From Rhodoferax sp. (GTDB taxonomy: Bacteria; Pseudomonadota; Gammaproteobacteria; Burkholderiales; Burkholderiaceae_C), in assembly GCA_031291295.1 (NCBI GenBank), contig JARLJI010000058.1:62001-126000 (forward strand): DNA of 64,000 bases. The letters run 5' to 3'. Position numbers and translations under genes: made by a program. A model generated the notes under the pieces. The model saw nothing but the letters and a program-made list of their open reading frames with translations. It ran no database searches and was not told the DNA's origin. Shown in pieces: positions 46,114 through 55,485 of the stretch. Each line of letters begins with the position of its first letter. Position 1 is the stretch's first letter.

Positions 46114-48336
46114 ATGAAAAGTGTCAAGGCCCCGCCGGCCGGCGTGCCCGCCAGCGCCGAGCCGATCCCCGAGCTCATTGCCGTCACCGGCAAGAGCCTG
46201 CCGGGTCAGGCCGACGCGCTGGTGCGCGCCCGCGCCTTTGCCGAGCCGTTGATTGCCGGTGAAACGCTGGACACGGGCGAGAACACGCTGGCGCATGCCG
46301 ATGCCGTGGCGGCGATCCTCGATGCCATCGGGGGCTCGCCGGCCATGCAGGCCGCCGCCTACCTGGTGCACGCCTGCGAGCACCTGAACAAGCCGCAGGA
46401 GGTCATTGCCAAGGCCTTTGGCGACAGCTTCGCCGCGCTGGCGGTCGAGACCACCAAACTGATACACGTGCAAAAGCGATCGCGCGGCGCGGAGGCATCG
46501 GCGCAGCTGGTGCTCGACCCGGCGGTGCAGACCGAGAACGTGCGCAAGATGCTGCTGGCTTTCTCGCGCGACCTGCGCGTGGTGATGCTGCGTCTGGCGT
46601 CCCGGCTGCAAACGCTGCGCTATTACGCGGCCAGCAAAAGGCCGGTGTCGCCCAGCCTGGCGCGCGAGTCGCTGCAGGTGTTTGCGCCGTTGGCCAATCG
46701 CCTGGGCATCTGGCAGATCAAGTGGGAAATGGAAGACCTGTCGTTCCGTTTCCTGGACCCCGAGACGTACCGGGAGGTGGCGCTGCTGCTGGATCAAAAG
46801 CGGGCCCAGCGCGAAGTCTATGTGCAGCAACTGCGCGCGCAGCTCGAAGCTGAACTCAAGTCGCAAGGCATTCGCGCCACGGTGCAGGGCCGGCCCAAGC
46901 ACATCTACAGCATCGTCAAGAAGATGCGCGGCAAGTCGCTGGATTTTGACCAGGTGCTCGACATCCGCGCGCTGCGCGTGGTGGTGCCGCAGGTGCGCGA
47001 TTGCTATGCGGCGCTGAGCTGGGTGCACTCCCGGTTTGCCCCCATGACGGACGAGTTCGACGACTACATTGCCAAGCCCAAGGCCAACGGCTACCAATCG
47101 TTGCACACCATCGTGACCGATGCCGCGGGCCTGCCGATCGAAATCCAGATCCGCACCGAAGCCATGCACGACCATGCCGAGCACGGGGTGGCAGCGCACT
47201 GGGCCTACAAGGAGGCGGGTGCCAAGGGCTACGCAGGGGTGTCCGCCGCGGGCGAGTACGACACCAAGATTGCCGTGTTGCGCCAGTTGCTGGCCTGGGA
47301 GCGCGACCTCTCCGGCTCGGCGCACCGCCAGGGGCTGTTTGAAGACCGCATTTACGTGCTGACACCCGAAGCGGCGGTTGTCGAGCTGCCACAAGGTGCC
47401 ACGCCGGTGGACTTTGCCTACAGCGTGCACACCAGCCTGGGGCATCGCTGCCGCGGTGCCCGGGTCGACGGCGTGATGGTGCCGCTGAATACGCCGCTGC
47501 AAAACGGCCAGACGGTCGAGATCAGCGCCGCCAAGGAGGGCGGCCCGTCACGCGACTGGCTCAACGCCGAACTGGGCTACCTGGTGAGCCACCGTGCCCG
47601 GGCCAAGGCGCGGGCCTGGTTCAACGCCATGGCCATGCACGAGACCGTGGCGCGCGGCCGCGAGGCGGTGGAAAAGCTGCTGCAGCGCGAAGGCAAAACA
47701 GCCATCAAGCTGGACGACCTGGCCTCTCAATTGGGCTTCAAGAACGCCGACGATTTGTTTGAAGTCGTCGGCAAGGACGAGTTTTCGCTGCGCAACATCG
47801 AAACCCTGCTGCGCCCGCCCGAGCCGCCCATGCAGCCAGACGATTTCCTGTTGCTGAAGAAGGCTCGCAACACCGAAAAAACCCCCAAGGGGGGCGTGCT
47901 GGTGGTGGGGGTCGACTCTCTCATGACGCAGCTGGCCAAGTGCTGCAAACCGGCGCCGCCCGATGACATCCGCGGTTTTGTGACGCGCGGCAAGGGGGTC
48001 AGCATTCACCGCGCGGACTGCAGCAATTTCCGCGAGATGGCGACACGCAATGGCGAGCGCGTCATCGAGGTGGAGTGGGGCTTGCCGAAGTCGGCCGATG
48101 CAGCGGTTTACCCCGTGGATGTGGCCGTCGAGGCTGCTGACCGGCAGGGCCTGCTGCGTGATATCTCGGAGGTGTTTGCGAAAGAGAAAATGAACGTCAT
48201 TGGCGTGCAGACGCAGTCGGTCAAGGGCACGGCCTGGATGACGTTCACGGTGGAAACATCCGACTCGGGCCGCTTGAACAAGGTGCTGGGCGTGGTGGCC
48301 GAGGTGGCTGGCGTCAGATCGGCCCGGCGGCGCTGA
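46114..48336 (+). CDS. relA: (p)ppGpp synthetase, RelA type
   Basis: Stringent-response enzyme of 740 residues. The N-terminal hydrolase-like domain is degenerate: H61 remains but the HDxxED motif is HACEHL (86-91), so hydrolase activity is not expected. The synthetase has GRPKHIYSIVKKM, the acidic DFDQVLDIRALRVV stretch of monofunctional RelA, DEFDDYIAKPKANGYQSLHT and EIQIRT. A TGS domain (IYVLTPEAAVVELPQGATPVDFAY) and a C-terminal ACT domain follow. A separate SpoT elsewhere would supply hydrolysis. Confidence 0.94.
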   Translation: MKSVKAPPAGVPASAEPIPELIAVTGKSLPGQADALVRARAFAEPLIAGETLDTGENTLAHADAVAAILDAIGGSPAMQAAAYLVHACEHLNKPQEVIAKAFGDSFAALAVETTKLIHVQKRSRGAEASAQLVLDPAVQTENVRKMLLAFSRDLRVVMLRLASRLQTLRYYAASKRPVSPSLARESLQVFAPLANRLGIWQIKWEMEDLSFRFLDPETYREVALLLDQKRAQREVYVQQLRAQLEAELKSQGIRATVQGRPKHIYSIVKKMRGKSLDFDQVLDIRALRVVVPQVRDCYAALSWVHSRFAPMTDEFDDYIAKPKANGYQSLHTIVTDAAGLPIEIQIRTEAMHDHAEHGVAAHWAYKEAGAKGYAGVSAAGEYDTKIAVLRQLLAWERDLSGSAHRQGLFEDRIYVLTPEAAVVELPQGATPVDFAYSVHTSLGHRCRGARVDGVMVPLNTPLQNGQTVEISAAKEGGPSRDWLNAELGYLVSHRARAKARAWFNAMAMHETVARGREAVEKLLQREGKTAIKLDDLASQLGFKNADDLFEVVGKDEFSLRNIETLLRPPEPPMQPDDFLLLKKARNTEKTPKGGVLVVGVDSLMTQLAKCCKPAPPDDIRGFVTRGKGVSIHRADCSNFREMATRNGERVIEVEWGLPKSADAAVYPVDVAVEAADRQGLLRDISEVFAKEKMNVIGVQTQSVKGTAWMTFTVETSDSGRLNKVLGVVAEVAGVRSARRR

Positions 48337-48410
48337 AAATTGATGCGTTGCGGCACCTGCGCCGAAAACAGCGTTTCTTGCTGCTACAATCAGCACTCTC
48401 GAACACCCTT

Positions 48411-48487
48411 AGGCGCGTAGCTCAGCTGGTTAGAGCACCACCTTGACATGGTGGGGGTCGTTGGTTCGAGTCCAATCGCGCCTACCA
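48411..48487 (+). tRNA. tRNA-Val (GAC)
   Basis: 77-base tRNA ending in encoded CCA. The acceptor stem AGGCGCG pairs with CGCGCCU, the D arm is GCTC...GAGC, the anticodon loop TTGACAT gives anticodon GAC, and the T arm has GGTTCGAGTCC. An extended -10 (TGCTACAAT, 48382-48390) lies about 20 bases upstream. Confidence 0.96.
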
Positions 48488-48551
48488 ATTTTCCTCTGCT
48501 TCACAAACCATCCTCAGGGTAAACCTTGGGGTTATGGCCGGAGCGGCTCCC

Positions 48552-48584
48552 TAGAATGTGTTGCAGTGCAATACATTTTGCACA
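48552..48584 (+). promoter_or_regulatory. phaR promoter element with TTGCA-G-TGCAA operator
   Basis: A TAGAAT -10-like box (48552-48557) is followed by the perfect 5-1-5 palindrome TTGCAGTGCAA (48561-48571) and a further TTGCAC at 48579-48584. It lies over the expected start of the phaR transcript, about 40 bases before the GTG. TGC/GCA palindromes are typical PhaR targets, which suggests self-repression. Confidence 0.55.
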
Positions 48585-48611
48585 GCGAGCCCAAACGGAG
48601 GAATTCACGCA

Positions 48612-49154
48612 GTGCAAAACAAGAAGTCCAGCAGTTCCAGGCCAAGTACGCCGGTACCCCGTGTCATCAAGAAATACCCCAATCGGCGACTGTACGACAC
48701 CGATACCTCGACCTACATCACACTGGCCGAAGTCAAGCATCTGGTGATGGATTCCGAACCCTTCGTGGTGCGCGACGCCAAGACCAACGAGGATCTGACG
48801 CGCAGCATCCTGCTGCAAATCATCCTGGAAGCGGAGGCTGGCGGCGCGCCGATGTTCACCGAAGCGGTGCTGGCCAACATCATCCGCTTCTACGGCAACG
48901 CGATGCAGGGCTTCATGGGCACCTACCTTGAGAAAAACGTACAGACCTTCATGGACTTGCAAGCCAAGATGGCAGAGCAGTCCAAGGGATTGACACCTGA
49001 AATGCTGGCCCAGCTCATGAGTATGCAGTCGCCGATGATGCAGGGCATGATGGGCAGTTACGTCGAACAATCCAAAAGCATGTTTGTGCAAATGCAGGAG
49101 CAAATGCAAAAGCAGACGGAACAGATGCTGGGAGCCTTCGGATTGAAACGCTGA
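48612..49154 (+). CDS. phaR: polyhydroxyalkanoate synthesis repressor PhaR
   Basis: DNA-binding repressor of 180 residues from a GTG at 48612 preceded by GGAGGA. The PHB/PHA accumulation regulator DNA-binding domain is PRVIKKYPNRRLYDTDTSTYITLAEVKHLV, followed by RDAKTNEDLTRSILLQIILEAEA. The C-terminal region is rich in methionine and glutamine. PhaR binds PHB granules and releases repression of phasin genes as polymer builds up. A palindrome upstream suggests self-control. Confidence 0.93.
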   Translation: MQNKKSSSSRPSTPVPRVIKKYPNRRLYDTDTSTYITLAEVKHLVMDSEPFVVRDAKTNEDLTRSILLQIILEAEAGGAPMFTEAVLANIIRFYGNAMQGFMGTYLEKNVQTFMDLQAKMAEQSKGLTPEMLAQLMSMQSPMMQGMMGSYVEQSKSMFVQMQEQMQKQTEQMLGAFGLKR

Positions 49155-49206
49155 CCCGGGCGCCAGGCGAAGATCCTGACCGCCCAAGAACTGGGACAAT
49201 AGCAGG

Positions 49207-50625
49207 ATGATTGAAGCTATATCCCCCGTGCGCAAGCCGACGGCCATCCCCAAAGTAGGGTTCGTCAGTCTGGGCTGTCCCAAGGCCCTGACGGATTCCG
49301 AACTGATCCTTACCCAGCTCAGTGCCGAGGGTTACCAGACCTCCAAGACCTTCGAAGGTGCCGATCTGGTGATCGTCAATACCTGCGGCTTCATTGACGA
49401 CGCCGTCAAGGAAAGCCTGGACACCATCGGCGAAGCGCTGGCCGAGAACGGCCGGGTCATCGTGACGGGTTGCCTCGGCGCCAAAAAGGTGTCGGGCGCT
49501 GCGGGCGAGGGCGATGTGAACCTGGTGCGGCAGATGCACCCCAGCGTGCTGGCCGTGACGGGCCCGCACGCCACACAGGAAGTGATGGATGCGGTGCATC
49601 TGAACCTGCCCAAACCGCACGATCCGTTCCTGGATCTGGTGCCCAACTCGTTTGGCATCGCAGGCATCAAGCTCACGCCGCGGCACTACGCGTACCTGAA
49701 GATCAGCGAAGGCTGCAACCATCGCTGCACCTTTTGCATCATTCCGTCGATGCGCGGCGATCTGGTTTCGCGCCCCATTGGTGATGTGCTGGGCGAGGCG
49801 CGTGCGCTGTTCGCCGGCGGCGTCAAGGAGCTGCTGGTGATCAGCCAGGACACCTCGGCCTATGGTGTCGACGTGAAATACCGCACCGGGTTCTGGGACG
49901 GCAAGCCGGTCAAGACCCGCATGCTGGAGCTGGTCCAGGCCTTGGGCGAGATTGCGGAGCCCTACGGCGCCTGGGTCCGGCTGCACTATGTGTATCCGTA
50001 CCCGAGCGTGGATGAGGTGATCTCGCTGATGGCCACGGGGCGGGTGTTGCCGTACCTGGACGTGCCGTTCCAGCACAGCCACCCCGATGTGCTCAAACGC
50101 ATGAAGCGCCCGGCCAGCGGTGAAAAAAATCTGGAGCGGCTCGCACGCTGGCGCGAGATGTGTCCTGAGATTGTGGTGCGCAGCACCTTCATCGCCGGGT
50201 TCCCGGGCGAGACCGAGGCGGAGTTCGAGCATCTGCTGGAGTTCATGCGCGAGGCGCAGATTGACCGCGCAGGCTGCTTTGCCTACAGCCCGGTGGATGG
50301 TGCGGCGGCCAACGACATTCCCGGCATGCTGCCTTTGGCGTTGCGCGAGGAGCGGCGCGCGCGCTTCATGGCAGTGGCCGAGGCCGTGTCGGCGGCCAAA
50401 CTGCAAAAGCGCGTGGGCGCCACGATGCAGGTGCTGGTCGATTCAGCGCCAGGCATGGGAAAGAAGGGCGGTATCGGTCGAACCTATGCCGACGCGCCCG
50501 AGATCGATGGCACGGTGAAGCTATTGCCACCCGAGAAGATCAGCAAGACTTTGAAGGTCGGGGAATTCACCAAAGCGCGGATTGTTGGAACACAAGGGCA
50601 TGACCTCGTTGCCGTGCCTTTTTGA
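49207..50625 (+). CDS. rimO: ribosomal protein uS12 methylthiotransferase
   Basis: Radical-SAM enzyme of 472 residues that adds a methylthio group to an aspartate of ribosomal protein S12. The UPF0004 domain opens [17 protein letters not shown]; its cluster cysteines are in SLGC, NTCGF and TGCLG. The radical-SAM cluster is C170-x3-C174-x2-C177 ([13 protein letters not shown]). A TRAM domain ends the protein. LGCPK rather than the MiaB pattern identifies RimO. Confidence 0.95.
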   Translation: MIEAISPVRKPTAIPKVGFVSLGCPKALTDSELILTQLSAEGYQTSKTFEGADLVIVNTCGFIDDAVKESLDTIGEALAENGRVIVTGCLGAKKVSGAAGEGDVNLVRQMHPSVLAVTGPHATQEVMDAVHLNLPKPHDPFLDLVPNSFGIAGIKLTPRHYAYLKISEGCNHRCTFCIIPSMRGDLVSRPIGDVLGEARALFAGGVKELLVISQDTSAYGVDVKYRTGFWDGKPVKTRMLELVQALGEIAEPYGAWVRLHYVYPYPSVDEVISLMATGRVLPYLDVPFQHSHPDVLKRMKRPASGEKNLERLARWREMCPEIVVRSTFIAGFPGETEAEFEHLLEFMREAQIDRAGCFAYSPVDGAAANDIPGMLPLALREERRARFMAVAEAVSAAKLQKRVGATMQVLVDSAPGMGKKGGIGRTYADAPEIDGTVKLLPPEKISKTLKVGEFTKARIVGTQGHDLVAVPF

Positions 50626-50639
50626 ACAGCGTCCAGACA

Positions 50640-50669
50640 ACAAAAAAGCCACTGAATTCTCAGTGGCTT
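50640..50669 (-). terminator. intrinsic terminator for tRNA-Leu (minus), also facing rimO
   Basis: AAGCCACTGA (50646-50655) and TCAGTGGCTT (50660-50669) form a perfect 10-base stem with a 4-base loop. On the minus strand it is followed by a T tract (AAAAAA at 50642-50647 on plus), so it ends the tRNA-Leu transcript. It can also fold in the rimO message, where the T run is weaker. Confidence 0.85.
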
Positions 50670-50693
50670 GTATGTATAAAAATTAATTTATAT

Positions 50694-50778
<85 letters not shown>

Positions 50779-50796
50779 ATCTCAGGAAAGAGAGAG

Positions 50797-50825
50797 ATTG
50801 TATCAAAAATATTAGCCAAACCAGC
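50797..50825 (-). promoter_or_regulatory. tRNA-Leu promoter overlapping the start of rnr
   Basis: On the minus strand TACAAT (50797-50802) preceded by TGA forms an extended -10 about 19 bases before the tRNA 5' end. The -35 is weak (CTGGTT, 50819-50824). The element occupies the bases where the rnr start should lie. Confidence 0.5.
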
Positions 50826-53081
50826 GGACTGCTGGACGAAGTTGAAGGAACTATCCAGGGCCATCGCGATGGCCACGGGTTTGTGATCCGTGATGACGGT
50901 GAATCCGACATCTACTTGCCCCCGAATGAAATGCGCGCTGTGCTGCACAAGGACCGCGTCAAGGCGCGCGTGGTGCGCAGCGACCGCAAGGGACGGCCCG
51001 AAGGCCGGGTGGTTGAAATTGTCGAGCGGCCCAAGCAGCCCATCATTGGCCGGCTCTTGCAAGAAAGCGGCGTCTGGCTGGTTGCGCCCGAAGACAAGCG
51101 CTACGGCCAGGATGTGCTGATTCCCAAAGGAGCGACCGGCACCGCCAAGCCCGGCCAGGTGGTGGTGGTGGAACTGACCGAGCCACCGGCCCTGTTCGGC
51201 CAGCCGGTGGGCCGCGTGCGCGAAGTGCTGGGCGAGGTCGACGACCCCGGCATGGAAATTGAAATTGCGGTGCGCAAATACAGCGTGCCGCACGAGTTTT
51301 CCGAAGCCTGCATTGCGCAGGCGCGCACGCTGCCCGACAAGGTGCGGCCACAGGACAAGCAGCACCGGGTTGACTTGACGGATGTGCCGCTGGTGACGAT
51401 CGACGGCGAGGACGCGCGCGATTTCGACGATGCCGTGTACTGCGAACCCGCCAGGGTCGGCCGTGGCAAGGGCTGGCGCCTGCTGGTGGCGATTGCCGAT
51501 GTGAGCCACTATGTCGAGACCGGCAGTGCCATTGACATCGATGCCTATGACCGTGCCACCAGCGTGTACTTTCCGCGCCGCGTGATTCCCATGCTGCCCG
51601 AGAAACTGTCCAACGGGCTGTGCTCGCTGAATCCCGACGTCGAGCGGCTGTGCATGGTCTGCGACATGCTGGTGACGGCCAAGGGCGACGTGCATGCGTA
51701 CCAGTTCTACCCGGCCGTGATGTTCAGCCACGCGCGCTTCACCTACACCGAGGTGGCGGCCATCCTGGGCAACACGCGCGGCCCGGAGGCGCTGCGCCGC
51801 AAGGAGCGCGTGACCGACCTGCTGAACCTGCACGATGTGTACCGTGCCCTGCTGGCTGCGCGCAACGTGCGCGGTGCCGTGGACTTCGAGACCACCGAGA
51901 CGCAGATCATCTGCGACGACAACGGCCGCATTGAAAAAATCGTGCCGCGCACCCGCAACGAGGCGCACCGCCTGATCGAAGAGGCCATGCTGGCGGCCAA
52001 TGTGTGCAGCGCCGACTACATCATGCAAAGCAAGCACCCTGGCCTGTTCCGCGTGCACGAAGGCCCGACGCCCGAGAAGCAGGAGATTCTGCGCAATTAC
52101 CTCAAGGCGCTCGGCCTCGGCATGAACATCGGCGACAACCCCAAGCCCGGCGAGTTCCAGGCCATTGCCAGCGCCACCAAGGACCGCCCCGACGCACAGC
52201 AAATCCATTCGATGCTGCTGCGCTCGATGCAGCAGGCCATCTACACGCCCATCAACAGCGGCCACTTCGGGCTGGCGTACGACGCCTACACCCACTTCAC
52301 GAGTCCGATCCGCCGCTACCCCGACCTGCTGGTGCACCGGGTCATCAAGGCGATCCTGGGCCAGACCAAGTACCAGCTGCCCGTGCTGCCGACACCCGGT
52401 GAGGCGCATGCCAAGCTGGCCAAGCGCCTGCAAAAGGGGCAGGCTTCGCGCATCCCGAAGCACGCGGGCGAGCCCGACCAAAAGCCGCAAAAAATCGGCC
52501 CCGAGATGCTCGCCTGGCAGGCGGCGGGCCTGCACTGCAGTGCCAACGAGCGGCGCGCCGATGAAGCCAGCCGCGATGTGGAGGCCTGGCTCAAATGCAA
52601 GTACATGCGCGAGCACCTTGGCGAGGAATACGGCGGCGTGGTCACCGCGGCCACCGCGTTTGGCATCTTCGTCACGCTGGACGCCATGTACGTGGAAGGG
52701 CTGGTGCACATCACCGAGCTCGGCGGTGAATACTTCCGCTTCGACGAGGCCCGGCAGGAACTGCGTGGCGAGCGCACCGGCACCCGTTATGCCATCGGCA
52801 CGCGGGTGCGGGTGCAGGTCAGCCGCGTGGACCTCGACGGTCGCCGGATCGATTTCCGGCTGGTTCAGGAGGATGAAGGCCTGCTGCCGCGCGCCATGAA
52901 AGACAAGGGCGTGGTGCGCGACGGACCGGGCCGGGCCGCACAGGACGCATCGCTCCCGGCCCTGGTCAAGCGCGCGCCCAAGCGGGCAGCGCCGCCGCCA
53001 GAACGGGCATCAAGGTCCGCGCAAGCGCCGAAAGCCACGGCCAAAAAGGCCGAGAGCAACCGGCGCAAACCGAGGCGGTAG
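50802..53081 (+). CDS. rnr: ribonuclease R
   Basis: Processive 3'-5' exoribonuclease of about 760 residues. A short cold-shock-like N-terminus ([25 protein letters not shown]) is followed by the RNB catalytic domain with [16 protein letters not shown] (metal aspartates), [16 protein letters not shown] and a C-terminal S1 domain ([15 protein letters not shown]). The protein ends in a basic alanine-rich tail. The start is unclear: no ATG, GTG or TTG lies in frame between the tRNA-Leu gene and the conserved region. ATC at 50802 has a good purine-rich site (AGGAAAGAGAGAG) before it; ATT 50811 and CTG 50829 are alternatives, and a GTG at 50751 lies inside the antisense tRNA gene. Confidence 0.92.
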   Translation: MKNISQTSGLLDEVEGTIQGHRDGHGFVIRDDGESDIYLPPNEMRAVLHKDRVKARVVRSDRKGRPEGRVVEIVERPKQPIIGRLLQESGVWLVAPEDKRYGQDVLIPKGATGTAKPGQVVVVELTEPPALFGQPVGRVREVLGEVDDPGMEIEIAVRKYSVPHEFSEACIAQARTLPDKVRPQDKQHRVDLTDVPLVTIDGEDARDFDDAVYCEPARVGRGKGWRLLVAIADVSHYVETGSAIDIDAYDRATSVYFPRRVIPMLPEKLSNGLCSLNPDVERLCMVCDMLVTAKGDVHAYQFYPAVMFSHARFTYTEVAAILGNTRGPEALRRKERVTDLLNLHDVYRALLAARNVRGAVDFETTETQIICDDNGRIEKIVPRTRNEAHRLIEEAMLAANVCSADYIMQSKHPGLFRVHEGPTPEKQEILRNYLKALGLGMNIGDNPKPGEFQAIASATKDRPDAQQIHSMLLRSMQQAIYTPINSGHFGLAYDAYTHFTSPIRRYPDLLVHRVIKAILGQTKYQLPVLPTPGEAHAKLAKRLQKGQASRIPKHAGEPDQKPQKIGPEMLAWQAAGLHCSANERRADEASRDVEAWLKCKYMREHLGEEYGGVVTAATAFGIFVTLDAMYVEGLVHITELGGEYFRFDEARQELRGERTGTRYAIGTRVRVQVSRVDLDGRRIDFRLVQEDEGLLPRAMKDKGVVRDGPGRAAQDASLPALVKRAPKRAAPPPERASRSAQAPKATAKKAESNRRKPRR

Positions 53082-53128
53082 TCGACCGCCATTTCACCTG
53101 CAATCCGACCGCGAGGAGAGAAGCCAAG

Positions 53129-53884
53129 ATGAGTCCCCACAACAAAGTTGCCATCGTCACGGGCGCCGGCACCGGCATCGGCAAGGCCGCCACACTGGCG
53201 CTGCTCAAGGACGGCTATTGCGTCGCGCTGGCGGGCCGCCGCATGGCGCCGCTGGAGCAGGTGATTGCCGAGTCCGGCGTGCCCGGCCAGGCCCTCGCGG
53301 TCTCCACCGACGTGACGAACCCCGCCTCGGTGCAGGCGCTGTTTGACGCGACCGTGAAAGCCTTTGGCCGGGTCGATGTGCTGTTCAACAATGCCGGCGT
53401 GAGCGCGCTACCCGTGCCGCTGGAAGACCTGACGCTGGCGCAGTGGCAGAACGTGGTGGACATTAACCTCACGGGCATGTTCCTGTGCATCCAGGCCGCC
53501 TTTCGGACCATGAAGGCGCAGTCGCCCCGGGGTGGGCGCATCATCAACAACGGCTCGATTTCGGCCACCACGCCGCGCCCGAATTCGATTGCCTACACAG
53601 CCACCAAACATGGCGTGGCGGGCCTGACCAAGACCGCCTCGCTGGACGGGCGCAAGTACGACATTGCGGTGGGCCAGATCGACATCGGCAACGCCGCCAC
53701 CGAGATGGCCGAGCGCATGGCGGCCGGCATTCTGCAGGCAAATGGCGAGATCGCCGTCGAACCGCTGATGGATGTGGGCATCGTGGGGCAGTCGGTGGTC
53801 TACATGGCCAGCCTGCCTTTGACCGCGAACGTGATGTTCCACACCGTCATGGCGACCAAGATGCCGTTTGCCGGGCGCGGCTGA
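53129..53884 (+). CDS. SDR family oxidoreductase
   Basis: Short-chain dehydrogenase of 251 residues; GGAG 11 bases upstream supports the ATG at 53129. The cofactor motif is [11 protein letters not shown], followed by NNAGVS and the catalytic set [23 protein letters not shown]. Substrate unknown. It converges on nnr across 29 bases. Confidence 0.9.
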   Translation: MSPHNKVAIVTGAGTGIGKAATLALLKDGYCVALAGRRMAPLEQVIAESGVPGQALAVSTDVTNPASVQALFDATVKAFGRVDVLFNNAGVSALPVPLEDLTLAQWQNVVDINLTGMFLCIQAAFRTMKAQSPRGGRIINNGSISATTPRPNSIAYTATKHGVAGLTKTASLDGRKYDIAVGQIDIGNAATEMAERMAAGILQANGEIAVEPLMDVGIVGQSVVYMASLPLTANVMFHTVMATKMPFAGRG

Positions 53885-53913
53885 TCGCCGATTCTCCGGG
53901 CGCTGCAGACACG

Positions 53914-55413
53914 CTAATGGCTGGCCGCCGCGGCCAGTTCCCCGGCCGTCAGGGCGCGGTTGTCGGGCCAGCGATCGGCGGCCAGCCCGTGCTGGTACAC
54001 GGCTTCGCATGCGCCCTGGAACGCCGGCCGGCCGGCCGCCAGCCGCGCGCCGATCATGCCGGCCAGCACATCACCCGTGCCCGCGGTGGCGAGCCGCGCG
54101 TTGCCGGTGGGATTGAGGGCTGCAAGCTGTCCTGGCGCCGCGATCACCGTGCCCGAACCCTTGAGGACAACCACGCAGCCGAAGCGTTCCACCAGTTGCC
54201 GCGCGGCGCCCAGCCGGTCGGCCTGCACCTGGGCGGCGCTGACACCCAGCAGCCGCGCGGCCTCCAGCGGGTGCGGCGTCAGCACCGTTGCGCGGGCGCC
54301 GTCATCACGCCCGGTCCGCGCGCGCAAGAGGGTTTGCAGCTGCGCGTCGTTTGCTATTGAATTGAGAGCGTCTGCATCAATCACGGCATGGGCTGCAGTC
54401 GAAAAAACCTTGGGAAGAAGATGACGCACCGCGTCCCCGCCACCACAGCCGCAGAGCGCCGTCATGGATGTCAGGTCAAGCGACGCGGCGGGGCGCAGCA
54501 TGAGTTCCGGCTGACTCGCATCGACCGGCATGGCTTGCGGATCGAGCAGCGCGACGAAGACGCGGCCTCCGCCCCCATGCAGGGCGGCGCAGGCCGCCAG
54601 CAGCGCCGCGCCGGTCATGCCGGACGCGCCGCCGATGATGGCCACGTCGCCATAGCTGCCCTTGTGCGTGGCGTGCGCGCGTGGGCTGTCCAGGGGCGGC
54701 CCCTGCAACACGGCGGCGGGGGTCTGGGCGGCGCTGTCCACGCCCAGGTCGTCAAACCAGACCTGGCCCGCGGCGTCGCGGCCGTGGGCGGTGAACAGGC
54801 CGGGCTTGAGGGTCAGCAGGCTCAGGGTGTGTTGAGCATTAAAACCGTAAAAAGCCCCCGTCGATTTTGGAGAGTTTGCTATTGAAGTTGTAGCAAACGT
54901 GCCCGTGTCGGCATTCATCGCGGACGGCACGTCGACAGCCAGCACGGGCGCGGCGCCGCGGCTGAACCGGGCAATCCACTCGGCCATGCGGCCCTCGGGC
55001 GCCCGGGTGCTGCCAATGCCGAGCAAGGCGTCGATGCACAGGTCCTGGCGGGTCAGGCCAACCGGCGGCGCGGCGGCGAGCACCACGCCCGCCTGCCGGG
55101 CCCGCGCCAAGGCGGCCAGGCTGTCCGCCGGGGCCTTGGCCTCATCGCCCAGCCAGGTCACCACGGGCTGCTTGCCCCAGCGCTGCAGGTGCGCGGCAGC
55201 CTCCAACCCGTCGCCGCCGTTGTTGCCCGGGCCGCAGGCGACCCAGATGGTACGCGCGTGCGGCGCCAGCGCCAGCGCCAGCCGGGCTGTGGCCAGCCCG
55301 GCGCGCTGCATCAGCGTGTGCGGCGGCAGCGCCGCCGTGGCCGCCTGTTCAAGGCGACGGGTCGCGGCGATGTCAAACAGCAGGTGCGGGCGATCGGGGG
55401 TGATGCGAAGCAT
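53914..55413 (-). CDS. nnr: bifunctional NAD(P)HX epimerase / ADP-dependent dehydratase
   Basis: Metabolite-repair enzyme of 499 residues from MLRITPDRPH at 55413. The N-terminal YjeF_N epimerase domain has LMQRAGLATARLAL, VACGPGNNGGDGLEAAAHL and VLAVDVPSAMNADTG. The C-terminal YjeF_C dehydratase domain has KGSYGDVAIIGGASGMTGAALLAACAAL, LTPHPLEAARLLG and NARLATAGTGDVLAGMIGA. Between Asp-Thr-Gly and HTLSLLTLKPGL, family members have a short loop; here 17-20 extra residues (TTSIANSPKSTGAFYGF) come from an inserted repeat. A second repeat core lies in the dehydratase domain (ALNSIAND). The frame is kept. Confidence 0.93.
   Translation of the reverse strand: MLRITPDRPHLLFDIAATRRLEQAATAALPPHTLMQRAGLATARLALALAPHARTIWVACGPGNNGGDGLEAAAHLQRWGKQPVVTWLGDEAKAPADSLAALARARQAGVVLAAAPPVGLTRQDLCIDALLGIGSTRAPEGRMAEWIARFSRGAAPVLAVDVPSAMNADTGTFATTSIANSPKSTGAFYGFNAQHTLSLLTLKPGLFTAHGRDAAGQVWFDDLGVDSAAQTPAAVLQGPPLDSPRAHATHKGSYGDVAIIGGASGMTGAALLAACAALHGGGGRVFVALLDPQAMPVDASQPELMLRPAASLDLTSMTALCGCGGGDAVRHLLPKVFSTAAHAVIDADALNSIANDAQLQTLLRARTGRDDGARATVLTPHPLEAARLLGVSAAQVQADRLGAARQLVERFGCVVVLKGSGTVIAAPGQLAALNPTGNARLATAGTGDVLAGMIGARLAAGRPAFQGACEAVYQHGLAADRWPDNRALTAGELAAAASH
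54353..54369 (+). repeat. 17-base dispersed repeat core inside nnr (copy 9)
   Basis: GCTATTGAATTGAGAGC, differing by three bases from the dxr core at 63591 (GCTATTGAATTCGTAGC). It encodes part of ALNSIAND in the dehydratase domain. Confidence 0.5.
54834..54894 (-). repeat. dispersed GCTAT/ATAGC repeat inserted in nnr (copy 10)
   Basis: On the minus strand: GCTACAACTTCAATAGC core, a 22-base centre, GGGGGCTTTTTACGG and a TTTTAATG tail. It fills the extra loop of the epimerase domain and keeps the reading frame open. Confidence 0.7.
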
Positions 55414-55485
55414 GGGCCGATTGTGCCCAAGGCCGCGAAGCGCCGCTCCGGGCAAGTTCAAGCCGCGCGTGCACCGGCTGGCGCG

